Part shown: piece after piece, positions 35,228-42,937 of the stretch
How the letters are laid out: every line of letters starts with the position of its first letter
How positions within the stretch are numbered: position 1 is the first letter of the stretch
NCBI GenBank assembly: GCA_003164045.1
Contig: PLRU01000078.1
Span: forward strand, 33,600 to 94,456
Reading direction: 5' to 3'
From: Candidatus Lustribacter telmatis
GTDB taxonomy: Bacteria; Vulcanimicrobiota; Vulcanimicrobiia; Vulcanimicrobiales; Vulcanimicrobiaceae
DNA: 60,857 nucleotides
Translations under genes and position numbers: made by a program
Notes under the pieces: generated by a model
Told to the model about the DNA's origin: nothing
Databases searched by the model: none
The model's input: only the letters and a program-made list of their open reading frames with translations

Positions 35228-36165
35228 GCGAGCACCGCAACGGCCATGCCGGTAAGCCATTCGGGGATATCTTCGTAGGCGAGAATGCGTCCCGGCGCGT
35301 TGCCGAGCGCGGCGGTCATCGCAATCCAGGTACGGATCTCTTGACCGCCGTTGCCGGCGCCGGCGAGCAGGTCCGGCCCGGGCTGCAGCAGCGACGTGCC
35401 GAGTTCGCCGCGCTCGACGAGGGCCAAAAACGCGCGGTCGAAGTCGCTATTGACGCGATACGCGTCGCCCGCAGCGGTGGTCGCTTTGATGACGATCTCG
35501 CGCCGGCGAACTTCGTAGTCGGTCCAGTTGGTGCGGCCGTTGAGAAACGCTTCGACGAGAAACGTTTCGTCATCGCCGCTCGGCGTGCGCCAATCGGGCC
35601 ACGGCAAGCGATGCGAGAGTCCGCCCGAGGCGACGACGGCTACGCGGCGGCCGGGGAACCCTTCGATCGCGTGCCGGATCGCCGCGCCGAGCTCGGCGCA
35701 ACGCGACACGCGCGGCAACGGCGGAGCGAAGACGTTCACCACGATCGGCACGATCGGCAGGTCGATGTCGCGCAGAAGATACTGAATCGCGTGACTGATG
35801 CCGTGATCGATTTGCAGCTTCGCGGAAAACGCGATGTCGAACGACGCATCGAGCAGCGACGACGCGATGTGGCGCGCGAGCGGTACGTCGATGCGTTGCG
35901 GGCCGCTCGGCGTTCCGGCTTCGCCCGACGCGAAGCACTCGCCGACGCCGATCGTGAACGCCGGGATCAGGTCGAGATAGAAGCCGCGGAAGTGGTTCGA
36001 GCCGAAGATCACGACGACATCGGGCTTCGCGGCGATCAGCGCCGCACGCGCGTCCCCCAGCGCATCGCGAAACCGTTCCGCGCGATCGAGGTGCGTGACC
36101 GCATGCCAGTGGGTGTTCATCAGCGTCGTGTGCGACGCCCCGATCCCGAGGACGGTCGAACCCAT
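35224..36165 (-). CDS. Class III extradiol ring-cleavage dioxygenase (LigB/MhpB-like)
   Basis: 313 residues, the length of single-subunit MhpB-type enzymes. Candidate iron/catalytic residues: GIGASHTTLMN, DVVVIFGSNHFRGF and VASGGLSHRLP. ATG at 36165 is two bases beyond the hydrolase stop; the frame is open further but lacks similarity. Cleaves a catechol-like ring next to the diol using Fe(II) and O2. It overlaps the convergent SBP stop by four bases. Operon mate of the C-C-type hydrolase. Confidence 0.85.
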   Translation of the reverse strand: MGSTVLGIGASHTTLMNTHWHAVTHLDRAERFRDALGDARAALIAAKPDVVVIFGSNHFRGFYLDLIPAFTIGVGECFASGEAGTPSGPQRIDVPLARHIASSLLDASFDIAFSAKLQIDHGISHAIQYLLRDIDLPIVPIVVNVFAPPLPRVSRCAELGAAIRHAIEGFPGRRVAVVASGGLSHRLPWPDWRTPSGDDETFLVEAFLNGRTNWTDYEVRRREIVIKATTAAGDAYRVNSDFDRAFLALVERGELGTSLLQPGPDLLAGAGNGGQEIRTWIAMTAALGNAPGRILAYEDIPEWLTGMAVAVLA

Positions 36166-36167
36166 CG

Positions 36168-37019
36168 CTATCGCACGCTGCCGAGAAATTCGAGCGAGAG
36201 CGCGTTGTATTTTTCGGGCTGTTCGTGTTGCGGCCAGTGTCCGCAATGGCCGAAGATCTCGAGCCGCGATCCGGGCATGTTCTCGTGAATTTCCTTGGCT
36301 TCGGGGATCTCGCCGAACGGGTTCTCGTTACCCCACACGATCAACGTCGGCGCCTTGATGCGCGCCAATCGATCCGGACGCAGCAAGTTACGTTGGCGAA
36401 CCTCCATGTTTTGCAGGCAGAGCAAGTTCTCGATGCTCTTCACGAAGTCGGGCGCGTGATAGATGCGGTGCCGCGTCTCGACGAGTTCGTCGGAGACGTC
36501 CTTCACCGGATCCGCCATCAGCAGTTCGAGCCGCTTGCGCGTGAGGTTCACGTCGTCGCTCATCACGGCATCGTACGTCGAGGTGCGAATGCGTTCCATC
36601 ACCTTCGGATTGGCCACCGTTCCGCCGGAGCACAACAACTGCAGGCTGCGCACGCGCTCGGGTTGGTCGCTTGCAAGCCAGGCGCCGACCCAACCGCCCA
36701 GCGATTCGCCCACGATGTGCGCCTTCGTGATGCCGCAGGCGTCCATGTAATTCACGAGATGTTCGACGTAGCGCGGAATCTCGTACGGATAGTCGGGCTT
36801 GCCGGTGTACCCGTGGCCGAGCATATCGATCGCGTGGCAACGGTACCGGGCGGCATGGGCGGGAAAATTGCGAATGAACGCTTCGAGATGTCCGCTCGTT
36901 CCGTGCAGGAAGATCACGTCCTCGCCGGCGCCCGCTTGCAGCGCACGCGTCGGAACCCCGGCCGCATCGATGCGGTTCACGGAGTACGGCAAGTCGAGAA
37001 GTTCCGTCCACATGCTCAT
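36168..37019 (-). CDS. Alpha/beta hydrolase (meta-cleavage product C-C hydrolase-like)
   Basis: 283 residues: oxyanion region HGTSGHLEAFIRNF, nucleophile elbow VGESLGGWVG, catalytic His in FGHCGHWPQHE. At the usual acid position the protein has WGNENPFGEIP in place of 'WG..D..vP', so the Asp is not where MhpC has it; a sub-clade with 'NP' here and GHWPQ.E is known and may use an acid elsewhere. Followed by the extradiol dioxygenase, so it probably hydrolyses the ring-fission product. Divergent from the cupin gene at 37062. Confidence 0.82.
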   Translation of the reverse strand: MSMWTELLDLPYSVNRIDAAGVPTRALQAGAGEDVIFLHGTSGHLEAFIRNFPAHAARYRCHAIDMLGHGYTGKPDYPYEIPRYVEHLVNYMDACGITKAHIVGESLGGWVGAWLASDQPERVRSLQLLCSGGTVANPKVMERIRTSTYDAVMSDDVNLTRKRLELLMADPVKDVSDELVETRHRIYHAPDFVKSIENLLCLQNMEVRQRNLLRPDRLARIKAPTLIVWGNENPFGEIPEAKEIHENMPGSRLEIFGHCGHWPQHEQPEKYNALSLEFLGSVR

Positions 37020-37061
37020 GATTCGCGCCCATTCTCGTCACGCGTAGAGGGAGCCTAGCAA

Positions 37062-37481
37062 ATGCCAAAATGCAAAGTGTTTTCGTTCGTGGACGACCTC
37101 ATCGAGGTTGCTCCGGGCGCGCTCTCCATGCGCTCGCTCGTCGGGGAAACGATGAGCATCGGCGTGGTGAAATTTCAAGCTCCGAACGCGTTATCGCTGC
37201 CGGTCAAAGAACACGCTCACGGTGAAGAAGCGTCGCTGCAGATCAATGGCGGCTGCGCGGTGTTCCAGGGCGTTGCGGGCCAGCCGCCCGATAACGAAGT
37301 GCAAACCGGAGAAGGCACGGTGATGATCGTGCCGGCCGATCAACCGCACTATGGCGTCAACACCTACGATGCGGCGGGAATGTGCGTGCGCTTGAACGTC
37401 GTCACGCCGCCGCGCGCGGATTACGGCAGCAAAGACGCCGCGCGCGTCACGTATCATCCCATCGAGCAAACCGCGCGATGA
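37062..37481 (+). CDS. Cupin-domain protein
   Basis: 139 residues forming one beta-barrel: metal-type motif VKEHAHGEEASLQINGG and second motif GEGTVMIVPADQPHYGVN. AGGGAG lies about nine bases before the ATG. Small cupins in catabolic operons may be isomerases, dioxygenases or ligand sensors. It heads the rightward cupin pair and overlaps the next gene (ATGA). Confidence 0.75.
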   Translation: MPKCKVFSFVDDLIEVAPGALSMRSLVGETMSIGVVKFQAPNALSLPVKEHAHGEEASLQINGGCAVFQGVAGQPPDNEVQTGEGTVMIVPADQPHYGVNTYDAAGMCVRLNVVTPPRADYGSKDAARVTYHPIEQTAR

Positions 37482-37804
37482 GCGCGGCCTTCGAACGCTG
37501 CAGCACCGAGGATAGCGGCTGGCGCCCCGCCGACGAGGCGACCGATCCGCATTTCCGCACCCAGGGCCGCGCTTTGGCCGTCGAGCTGCGGCGCTGGAAT
37601 GCAAGCGACATCGCAGAGCTCACCGCGCCGCCGAATCTCGGCGAAGAAGTGGGCGCCGTGCTCAACGGGCGCTTCGAGCTCACGATGGGCGACGAGCGCC
37701 ACGAGCTCGCGCCCGGGAGCGGCATCCTGATCCCCCCGGGGGAGGCCCGCACGTGGCGCCTGCTCTCCGACTCCGGCGTGCTCTACCGCGTCTTCCCGAA
37801 ATGA
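37478..37804 (+). CDS. Second small cupin-domain protein
   Basis: 108 residues with the cupin pattern ELTMGDERHELAPGSGILIPPGEARTWR, but fewer histidines than its neighbour (the first metal motif is not evident), so it may not bind metal. ATG overlaps the previous stop. Ends 39 bases before the Rieske gene, whose promoter/operator occupies the gap. Confidence 0.7.
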   Translation: MSAAFERCSTEDSGWRPADEATDPHFRTQGRALAVELRRWNASDIAELTAPPNLGEEVGAVLNGRFELTMGDERHELAPGSGILIPPGEARTWRLLSDSGVLYRVFPK

Positions 37805-37826
37805 GCGGAAAATGCGTTTGATTTCT

Positions 37827-37843
37827 CGTATACTGTATACACG
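37827..37843. promoter_or_regulatory. TGTATACA-centred operator-like site, copy 2
   Basis: CGTATACTGTATACACG ends at the base before the Rieske ATG. Identical to copy 1 at 34228 except for one base. It contains two nested palindromes (GTATAC and TGTATACA), overlaps the -10 TATACT, and would occlude both polymerase and the mRNA start. Confidence 0.58.
37829..37834 (+). promoter_or_regulatory. -10 element of a probable leaderless promoter
   Basis: TATACT lies nine bases before the ATG at 37844, so transcription should start at or within about three bases of the start codon. No Shine-Dalgarno-like sequence precedes the ATG and no good -35 is evident, consistent with a regulated leaderless mRNA. 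Confidence 0.5.
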
Positions 37844-39115
37844 ATGAGAGCCCTCGAGGCCGTTCAGCCGCTGCACCTCCGCTATCCCGAACTCGGGACG
37901 GCGCCGGTGCCGATCGAGCCGTACATCTCGCCCGAGTACTTTGCGCGCGAGAAGCGGCACATTTTCAAAAAAGTGTGGCAGCACGTGGCACGCGTCGAGG
38001 AGTTCCCAAACCCTGGTGACTTTCTGAGCGTCGAGCTACCCGCCTCGGACGCGTCGATCGTCGTCACCCGCGGCCACGACGGCGCGTTCCACGCGATGCA
38101 CAACGTGTGCTCGCATCGCATGAACAAAGTCGTATACGACGAGCGCGGCAACACCCGCAAGCTCTACTGCAAGTTCCACGGCTGGTCGTACGATCTCGCC
38201 GGCCGGCTCGTCGGCGTTCCCTCGGAGGGTTCGTTCTTCGATCTCGATCGCGCGGCGTGCGCGCTCGCGCCGGTCGCCGTCGACACGTGGCAGGGCTTCG
38301 TGTTCGTCAATACCGATCCGGAGCCGGCGATGACGCTGGCGGAATATCTCGGACCGATGTATGCCGCGCTCGAAGGCTATCCGTTTCACAAGCTGACGTC
38401 GTGCTATTCGTGGCAGACGGTGGTTAACGCAAACTGGAAGCTCGCGATCGATGCGTTCCAGGAAACGTATCACGTGGCGTTCGTGCACGGACCGTCGATT
38501 GCCGCAGCGTTGCGCCGCGACAAGGGCGGCAGCATCGTGCCGATCGACGGACTGTGCGATGACTATCACCGCCGGCTCTCGATCGCCGGAAATCCGAAGT
38601 CGGTATACGGTAATCCCAAGGCCGTGATGGAAGCCGCCGGCGACGCACCGGCCTCGAGCGGCCGTCCGATTGCCGATGCGGCGCTGCGTCTCGGCCGCAA
38701 TGGGATGAAGACCACGTTCGACGATTCCGACCGCCCGCCGGGGCTGAACTGGACGAACGATCCCGATTGGGCGTTCGATATCAACGTCGTCTTCCCGGAT
38801 TTCTATCTCTCGCTGCGGCCGAACTACATGCAGGCCTATAACTTCCGGCCGATCTCGCACAACCAGACGCTCTTCGACGCGCGCGTCTACTACCCGGAGA
38901 TGACGACTGCCGGCGGCCGCCTCTATCAGGAATACATGAAGGTCGCGTTGCGCGACGTGCTGCTCGAAGATCTCAGCACGCTCGAACGTACGCAAGCCGG
39001 CTGTGAGACGCGCGCAAAATCGCACATGCAGCTGCAAGAGCACGAAGTCATGGTGCGGCACAACGCATGGGTCGTCGACCGCATGATTCGCGAAGGCGAG
39101 GCGCGCGAGCGATGA
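37844..39115 (+). CDS. Rieske-type aromatic ring-hydroxylating dioxygenase, large subunit
   Basis: 423 residues. Rieske ligands C89-S-H91 and C109-K-F-H112. The catalytic-domain bridge and iron ligands are in NWKLAIDAFQETYHVAFVH: E207 takes the bridging-Asp position, with H210 and H215. This is a different sub-family from the two phthalate-type copies. No other convincing start exists before the first strand, so ATG at 37844 is used despite the missing SD. Overlaps the next small gene; the NTF2-like protein at 39473 may be its partner. The reductase is not nearby. Confidence 0.87.
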   Translation: MRALEAVQPLHLRYPELGTAPVPIEPYISPEYFAREKRHIFKKVWQHVARVEEFPNPGDFLSVELPASDASIVVTRGHDGAFHAMHNVCSHRMNKVVYDERGNTRKLYCKFHGWSYDLAGRLVGVPSEGSFFDLDRAACALAPVAVDTWQGFVFVNTDPEPAMTLAEYLGPMYAALEGYPFHKLTSCYSWQTVVNANWKLAIDAFQETYHVAFVHGPSIAAALRRDKGGSIVPIDGLCDDYHRRLSIAGNPKSVYGNPKAVMEAAGDAPASSGRPIADAALRLGRNGMKTTFDDSDRPPGLNWTNDPDWAFDINVVFPDFYLSLRPNYMQAYNFRPISHNQTLFDARVYYPEMTTAGGRLYQEYMKVALRDVLLEDLSTLERTQAGCETRAKSHMQLQEHEVMVRHNAWVVDRMIREGEARER

Positions 39116-39465
39116 ACGGCCTCGGAACGCAACTACCCGCCGCTTTCGCCGACCTCGAACCCTATGCGGCGTGGGGCCACGCAACGGAGACGGCGCGCAA
39201 CCACTACCGCATCGACCGGACGCAAGCCGAAATCGAGGCGTTCGCGAACGCGATGCTGCCGCGGCTCGACGCGATCTGCAGCTACCTCGACGCCTATCCG
39301 CTCGCTGCGCTGCCTGCGGACGCGCGCCGGCTGTACGATATGCTGCTGTGCGTCGCCGAGGTTTCGCCGTCGACCGAAGGCTATCACGCGCCGCGCGTTC
39401 CGTATGGGTACGATTCGCGCCGCTTCCAAGCGCAAGAGGACTTCCCGCTCCGTCCGCGGTTCTAA
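39112..39465 (+). CDS. Small protein of unknown function in the ring-hydroxylase operon
   Basis: 117 residues, largely helical by appearance (RTQAEIEAFANAMLPRLDAICSYLDAYPL) with an extended C-terminal tail ending in FPLRPRF. I do not recognise a family. ATG overlaps the oxygenase stop (ATGA), so it is translated with the large subunit. It may be an accessory or assembly subunit; this is a guess from position only. Confidence 0.7.
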   Translation: MNGLGTQLPAAFADLEPYAAWGHATETARNHYRIDRTQAEIEAFANAMLPRLDAICSYLDAYPLAALPADARRLYDMLLCVAEVSPSTEGYHAPRVPYGYDSRRFQAQEDFPLRPRF

Positions 39466-39472
39466 GCGGACT

Positions 39473-39997
39473 ATGCCCCAATCGCTCGAGGAACGCGTGG
39501 CGCGTCTTGAAGCGCTGCACGATATCGCCGAACTCAAGGCCTGGTACGCGCGATTAGCGGACGCGAAGTACACCGCCGCTCATCAGCGCGTCGGCCCCGA
39601 AGAGTGGGAGCGCATCGCGCGCCGCCAAGCGGAATGCTTTGCCGAAGATGCGCGCTGGTTCGGCGGTTCGGAATTCGGCGGAACGCTGACCGGCCGCGAC
39701 GCGCTCACGGAGTGGTTCAAGAAAAGCCCGTGGCGGTTCGCGCTGCACTACTATGTCGGTTCCGACGTCACGCTACTCGCGCCCGAAAAGGCCGAAGGGC
39801 ACTGGCGCCTCTGGCAACTCGCGATTCCCCTCGACGCGAAACATCCGATTCTGCTCGCCGGCGTCACGCGCGAAGCGTACCGGCGCATCGGCGGCGAGTG
39901 GCTCGTCGAGAGCATGCGCTTCGAGCAAGTGCACACCGTCGACCTGAGTAAAGCGCCGGCCGAACTGCGTTGCGTGCTGGCGCCAGCGGACAAATGA
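39473..39997 (+). CDS. NTF2/SnoaL-like protein, possible small subunit of the ring hydroxylase
   Basis: 174 residues. A leading helix (ERVARLEALHDIAELKAWYARLADAKY) then the cone-shaped sheet pattern of SnoaL/NTF2 proteins (CFAEDARWFG, GRDALTEWF, HYYVGSDVTLL, GEWLVESMRFEQVHTV). Ring-hydroxylase beta subunits share this fold, and the place right after the large subunit fits. It could instead be an isomerase or dehydratase. Stop overlaps the amidase ATG. Confidence 0.75.
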   Translation: MPQSLEERVARLEALHDIAELKAWYARLADAKYTAAHQRVGPEEWERIARRQAECFAEDARWFGGSEFGGTLTGRDALTEWFKKSPWRFALHYYVGSDVTLLAPEKAEGHWRLWQLAIPLDAKHPILLAGVTREAYRRIGGEWLVESMRFEQVHTVDLSKAPAELRCVLAPADK

Positions 39998-40980
39998 CCG
40001 TCGCGCTGGTAGGCACCGGCGGCACGATCGCCATGGCCGGCCGCCATCCATACGATTGGGTCGACTACGGCGAATCGGGGACGATCCGCGAGCCGGAAGC
40101 GATGCTGAGCGAGCTCGCCCCGCTGCTGCCCGACGTGCCCTTGGAGATCGTCCAGGTGCAGCGAATCGGCAGCACCGGCATCACAGTCGCCGACTGGAAC
40201 GTGCTCGCGACGCTGCTCGCGCAACTCGTTGCCCGGCCCGATATTTCGGGCGTCGTCGTGACCCACGGAACCGCAACGCTCGAGGAGACGGCGTGGTTTC
40301 TCGCGCTCACGGTGCCAACTGAGAAACCGATCGTGCTCGTCGGCGCGCAACGTCCGCCGAATACCGCGGGCAGCGACGCAGGGCCGAATCTGCGCGCGGC
40401 GATCCTCGTCGCGTCGAGCGAGACCCTGCGGGGTTGCGGCGTCGTCGTCGTGATGGCCGGCCGCATCTTTGACGCGCGTGCCGTCACGAAGCTCTCGAAC
40501 CACGACCTCAACGCGTTCGACGCGCCCGAATCCGGCGCGCTGGGACGCGTTACCGCCGACGGGCGGATCGTGCTGCGGCATCGTCCCGTCGCACTGCCGC
40601 AAGACCGTCCGTGGACGCGCGCCGATCTTGCGGCGTTGCCGCGCGTCGACATCACGTATTCGTATGCCGGCAACGACGGCACCGCGGTGCGTGCGTTTGT
40701 TGCTGCCGGTGCGCAAGGCATCGTGTGCGCCGGATTGCCGCCGGGGCGCCCCGCGAACGCGGAACGCGCGGCCCTGACCGGCGCGGTCAAAGCCGGCGTA
40801 ACGGTCGTGCTCTCGAGCCGCGCGATTCGCGGTCCGGTCGAACCGGTTACCGACGCGCGCCGCGACGGGTTCCTGATCGCCTCCGACCTCGGGCCGGCGA
40901 AGACGCGCATCTTGCTCATGCTCGCGCTCGCTGCAACGCGCGACGCGGACGCGCTGCAAGCTCTGCTCGACCGCTTCTAG
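39994..40980 (+). CDS. Asparaginase-family amidohydrolase with altered catalytic motif
   Basis: 328 residues. First catalytic Thr in VALVGTGGTIAMAG; the second motif, normally HGTDT, reads VVTHGTATLEE, so the substrate-binding Asp is Ala; the catalytic Lys appears to be in RAVTKLSN. Loss of the Asp that holds the amino-acid backbone suggests an amide substrate that is not asparagine. ATG at 39994 overlaps the NTF2-like stop. Its end overlaps the convergent regulator by four bases. Confidence 0.83.
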   Translation: MTVALVGTGGTIAMAGRHPYDWVDYGESGTIREPEAMLSELAPLLPDVPLEIVQVQRIGSTGITVADWNVLATLLAQLVARPDISGVVVTHGTATLEETAWFLALTVPTEKPIVLVGAQRPPNTAGSDAGPNLRAAILVASSETLRGCGVVVVMAGRIFDARAVTKLSNHDLNAFDAPESGALGRVTADGRIVLRHRPVALPQDRPWTRADLAALPRVDITYSYAGNDGTAVRAFVAAGAQGIVCAGLPPGRPANAERAALTGAVKAGVTVVLSSRAIRGPVEPVTDARRDGFLIASDLGPAKTRILLMLALAATRDADALQALLDRF

Positions 40981-41615
40981 AGCAGCGAGATCACCGCTTT
41001 GCGCGCCTCGGTGAGCAGGTAGCGCATGCACGCCTCGGCGCCGTGCGCATCGCGGGTCGTCACCGCGTCGATCAAGCGCGCGTTGCCTTCGGCCGAGATG
41101 CGGCGAATGGCCGGCTCGTGCAGGGTCCGCACGCGGATGAAGGCTTGGCGGTCTTCGAACACGCCGATGAGCTGCTGCAGCTTGTCGTTGCGCAAGAGCG
41201 CGAAGAGCCGTTGGCGGATGCGTTTGTTCGCCTCCACATAGCCGTCGTTATCGCCGCTGCGCTTGAGTTCGGCGTGGGCAAAACGTGCCAGCGACTTCAG
41301 TTCCGCCTCGGTCGCCTCGCGGGCGATGCAGGCCACGGCGAAGGGCTCGATGAGGTGGCGCACTTCGAAGACGTCGTCGATATCCTTGCGCGAGAACGTC
41401 GGCACGCGATAGCCGCGTTCGTCTTGTGCGAGCAGGCCCGCTTGCGAGAGCAGCGCCAGCGCTTCGCGCGCGGGGGTGCGCGAGACGTTGTAGCGTTTGG
41501 CCACCGTCATCTCGGTGAGCCGCTCGTCGCGCGGGACGGTGCCGTCGTTGATGCCGGCGCGCAGCTGATCGAAAATCTGCCGGCGAAGGTCGGGGACGCG
41601 TTTGATGGCGGGAAT
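40977..41615 (-). CDS. GntR-family transcriptional regulator (FCD type), start uncertain
   Basis: The winged HTH runs from RRQIFDQLRAGINDG to VAKRYNVSRTPAREALALLSQAGLL, followed by a helical FCD ligand domain (VFEVRHLIEPFAVACIAREAT, ending ..RDAHGAEACMRYLL). The first ATG (41510) would cut off half the HTH, so translation must begin upstream. There is no ATG, GTG or TTG in frame before the SDR stop at 41648-41646. Candidates are ATT at 41615 (given here; GGAG seven bases before it) and CTG at 41645 next to the SDR TAG. FCD regulators sense small organic acids; this one probably controls the TGTATACA sites. Confidence 0.75.
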   Translation of the reverse strand: MPAIKRVPDLRRQIFDQLRAGINDGTVPRDERLTEMTVAKRYNVSRTPAREALALLSQAGLLAQDERGYRVPTFSRKDIDDVFEVRHLIEPFAVACIAREATEAELKSLARFAHAELKRSGDNDGYVEANKRIRQRLFALLRNDKLQQLIGVFEDRQAFIRVRTLHEPAIRRISAEGNARLIDAVTTRDAHGAEACMRYLLTEARKAVISLL

Positions 41616-41622
41616 GGCTATT

Positions 41623-41626
41623 CTCC
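41623..41626 (-). promoter_or_regulatory. Shine-Dalgarno that may set an ATT start for the regulator
   Basis: GGAG on the minus strand at 41626-41623, seven bases before ATT (41615-41613). It is the only SD-like sequence between the SDR stop and the HTH-coding region, and so decides between an ATT start and other options. Confidence 0.4.
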
Positions 41627-41645
41627 GAGCGGATCTTGAGTGCAG

Positions 41646-42419
41646 CTACCAGGTAGGTCGCGCGAGCATCCCGCCGTCGACCACCAGCGTCGCGCCGGTG
41701 ATCCAGCGGGCACCGTTCGAGAGCAGAAACAACACGGCGTTGCCCACGTCGTCGGCCGTGCCGAGCGACTCGAGCGGACACGCGGCTAGCCAGCGATTCA
41801 CGCCGTCGGGCCACGCGTCGGCCAGGCCCGCGCGGTCGATCAGGCCCGGCGCAACGGCGTTCACGCGAACGCGGTGCGGACCGAGTTCGAGCGCTGCGGC
41901 ACGCGTATGCATGATCACCGCCGCTTTTGATGCGGCGTAGTGACTGTGCCCGGCCGCCGGCTGCAAGCCTTCGATCGATGCGATGTTGACGATCGCGCCG
42001 CCGTCGCCGCGCGCCACCATGTGCTTCGCGGCGGCGCTCGTGAGCGCAACGACGCCGGCAACGTTCACGCGCAGCATCTCGCGCACGTCGTCGGGGCCCA
42101 GGTCGAGCAGCGGTGCGACGGGCTGTATGCCCGCGTTGTTCACGACGGCATCGATCCGGCCGAATTCCGCAATCACGTCTTCGCACAGACGTTCCGCATC
42201 GCGCTCGACGTCGCCGTGCACGACGCACGCCCGCGTGCCCATTTCGCGCGCCAGCATCTCCGCTGCGACGCGCTGCCCCGCGTAGTGCACGGCGACGCGT
42301 GCGCCGGCGGCGTGCAAACGGCGCGCGATGCCCGCACCGATGCCGCTGCTGGAGCCGGTTACCAGGACGGCGCGCTCGCGTAAATCGAGCAGTGCGGCAA
42401 TTTCCGGTGCGATCACCAT
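41646..42419 (-). CDS. Short-chain dehydrogenase/reductase
   Basis: 257 residues of a classical SDR: cofactor loop VTGSSSGIGAGIARRL, NNAG, catalytic Ser in VNIASIEG, Y-x3-K in HYAASKAA, and the C-terminal WITGATLVVDGGM. In this cluster it could oxidise the cis-diol made by the ring hydroxylase. Its reading frame continues, past one TAG, into the regulator. Divergent from the DUF985 cupin. Confidence 0.88.
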   Translation of the reverse strand: MVIAPEIAALLDLRERAVLVTGSSSGIGAGIARRLHAAGARVAVHYAGQRVAAEMLAREMGTRACVVHGDVERDAERLCEDVIAEFGRIDAVVNNAGIQPVAPLLDLGPDDVREMLRVNVAGVVALTSAAAKHMVARGDGGAIVNIASIEGLQPAAGHSHYAASKAAVIMHTRAAALELGPHRVRVNAVAPGLIDRAGLADAWPDGVNRWLAACPLESLGTADDVGNAVLFLLSNGARWITGATLVVDGGMLARPTW

Positions 42420-42451
42420 GGGACCGTACCGTTTGCTCGAAGCGCCGTCCT

Positions 42452-42937
42452 GTGGAACCTGAAGTTCGCGCGCTGATCGACCGCTTCGACCTGCGTCCGC
42501 TGCCGGTCGAGGGGACGCTCTTTGCCGAAACGTACCGCTCCGGCGCCGCGAGCGCGATCGTCGCGGTGTATTGTGACGATCCGCCGAGCCGCTCGAATTT
42601 TCACGTGCTGACCCACGACGAGGTCTGGCATGCCTACGCCGGCGATCCGTTCCGCCTCATCTTGCTCCACCCGGACGGGTCGAGCGAAGACGTGGTCATG
42701 GGCCGGGATGTTCGCGCCGGGCAGCAGGTCCAGTGGGTGATCCCGGCCGGCACCTGGCAGGCGGGGGAGCTGCTCCCGGGCGGCCGCTACGCGCTCTTCG
42801 GCTGCACGATGGCCCCCGGCTTCACGCCCGACTGCTTTCTTGCGAGCCACGCCGGTGAGCTGCTCGCCCGTTGGCCGGCCCGGGAAGCCGATATCCGCCG
42901 CCTCGCTGTACCAGACCAAGCAGACGTTCGGATGTAG
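42452..42937 (+). CDS. DUF985-family cupin
   Basis: 161 residues, the standard length of the family: ALIDRFDLRPLPVEGTLFAETYRS, IVAVYCDDPPSRSNFHVLTHDEVWHAYAGDP, and the Trp-rich VIPAGTWQAGELLPGG end. GTG at 42452 is chosen at the start of the family match. Enzymatic role unknown; some relatives bind sugar-like ligands. The 115 bases after it are the leader of the 2-oxoglutarate dehydrogenase gene, with no clear promoter match. Confidence 0.82.
   Translation: MEPEVRALIDRFDLRPLPVEGTLFAETYRSGAASAIVAVYCDDPPSRSNFHVLTHDEVWHAYAGDPFRLILLHPDGSSEDVVMGRDVRAGQQVQWVIPAGTWQAGELLPGGRYALFGCTMAPGFTPDCFLASHAGELLARWPAREADIRRLAVPDQADVRM

Noticed and set aside
41510..41648. Regulator treated as a truncated pseudogene starting at ATG 41510
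   Set aside because: The frame upstream encodes a good first half of the GntR HTH with no stop, so the gene is intact and only the start codon is in question.
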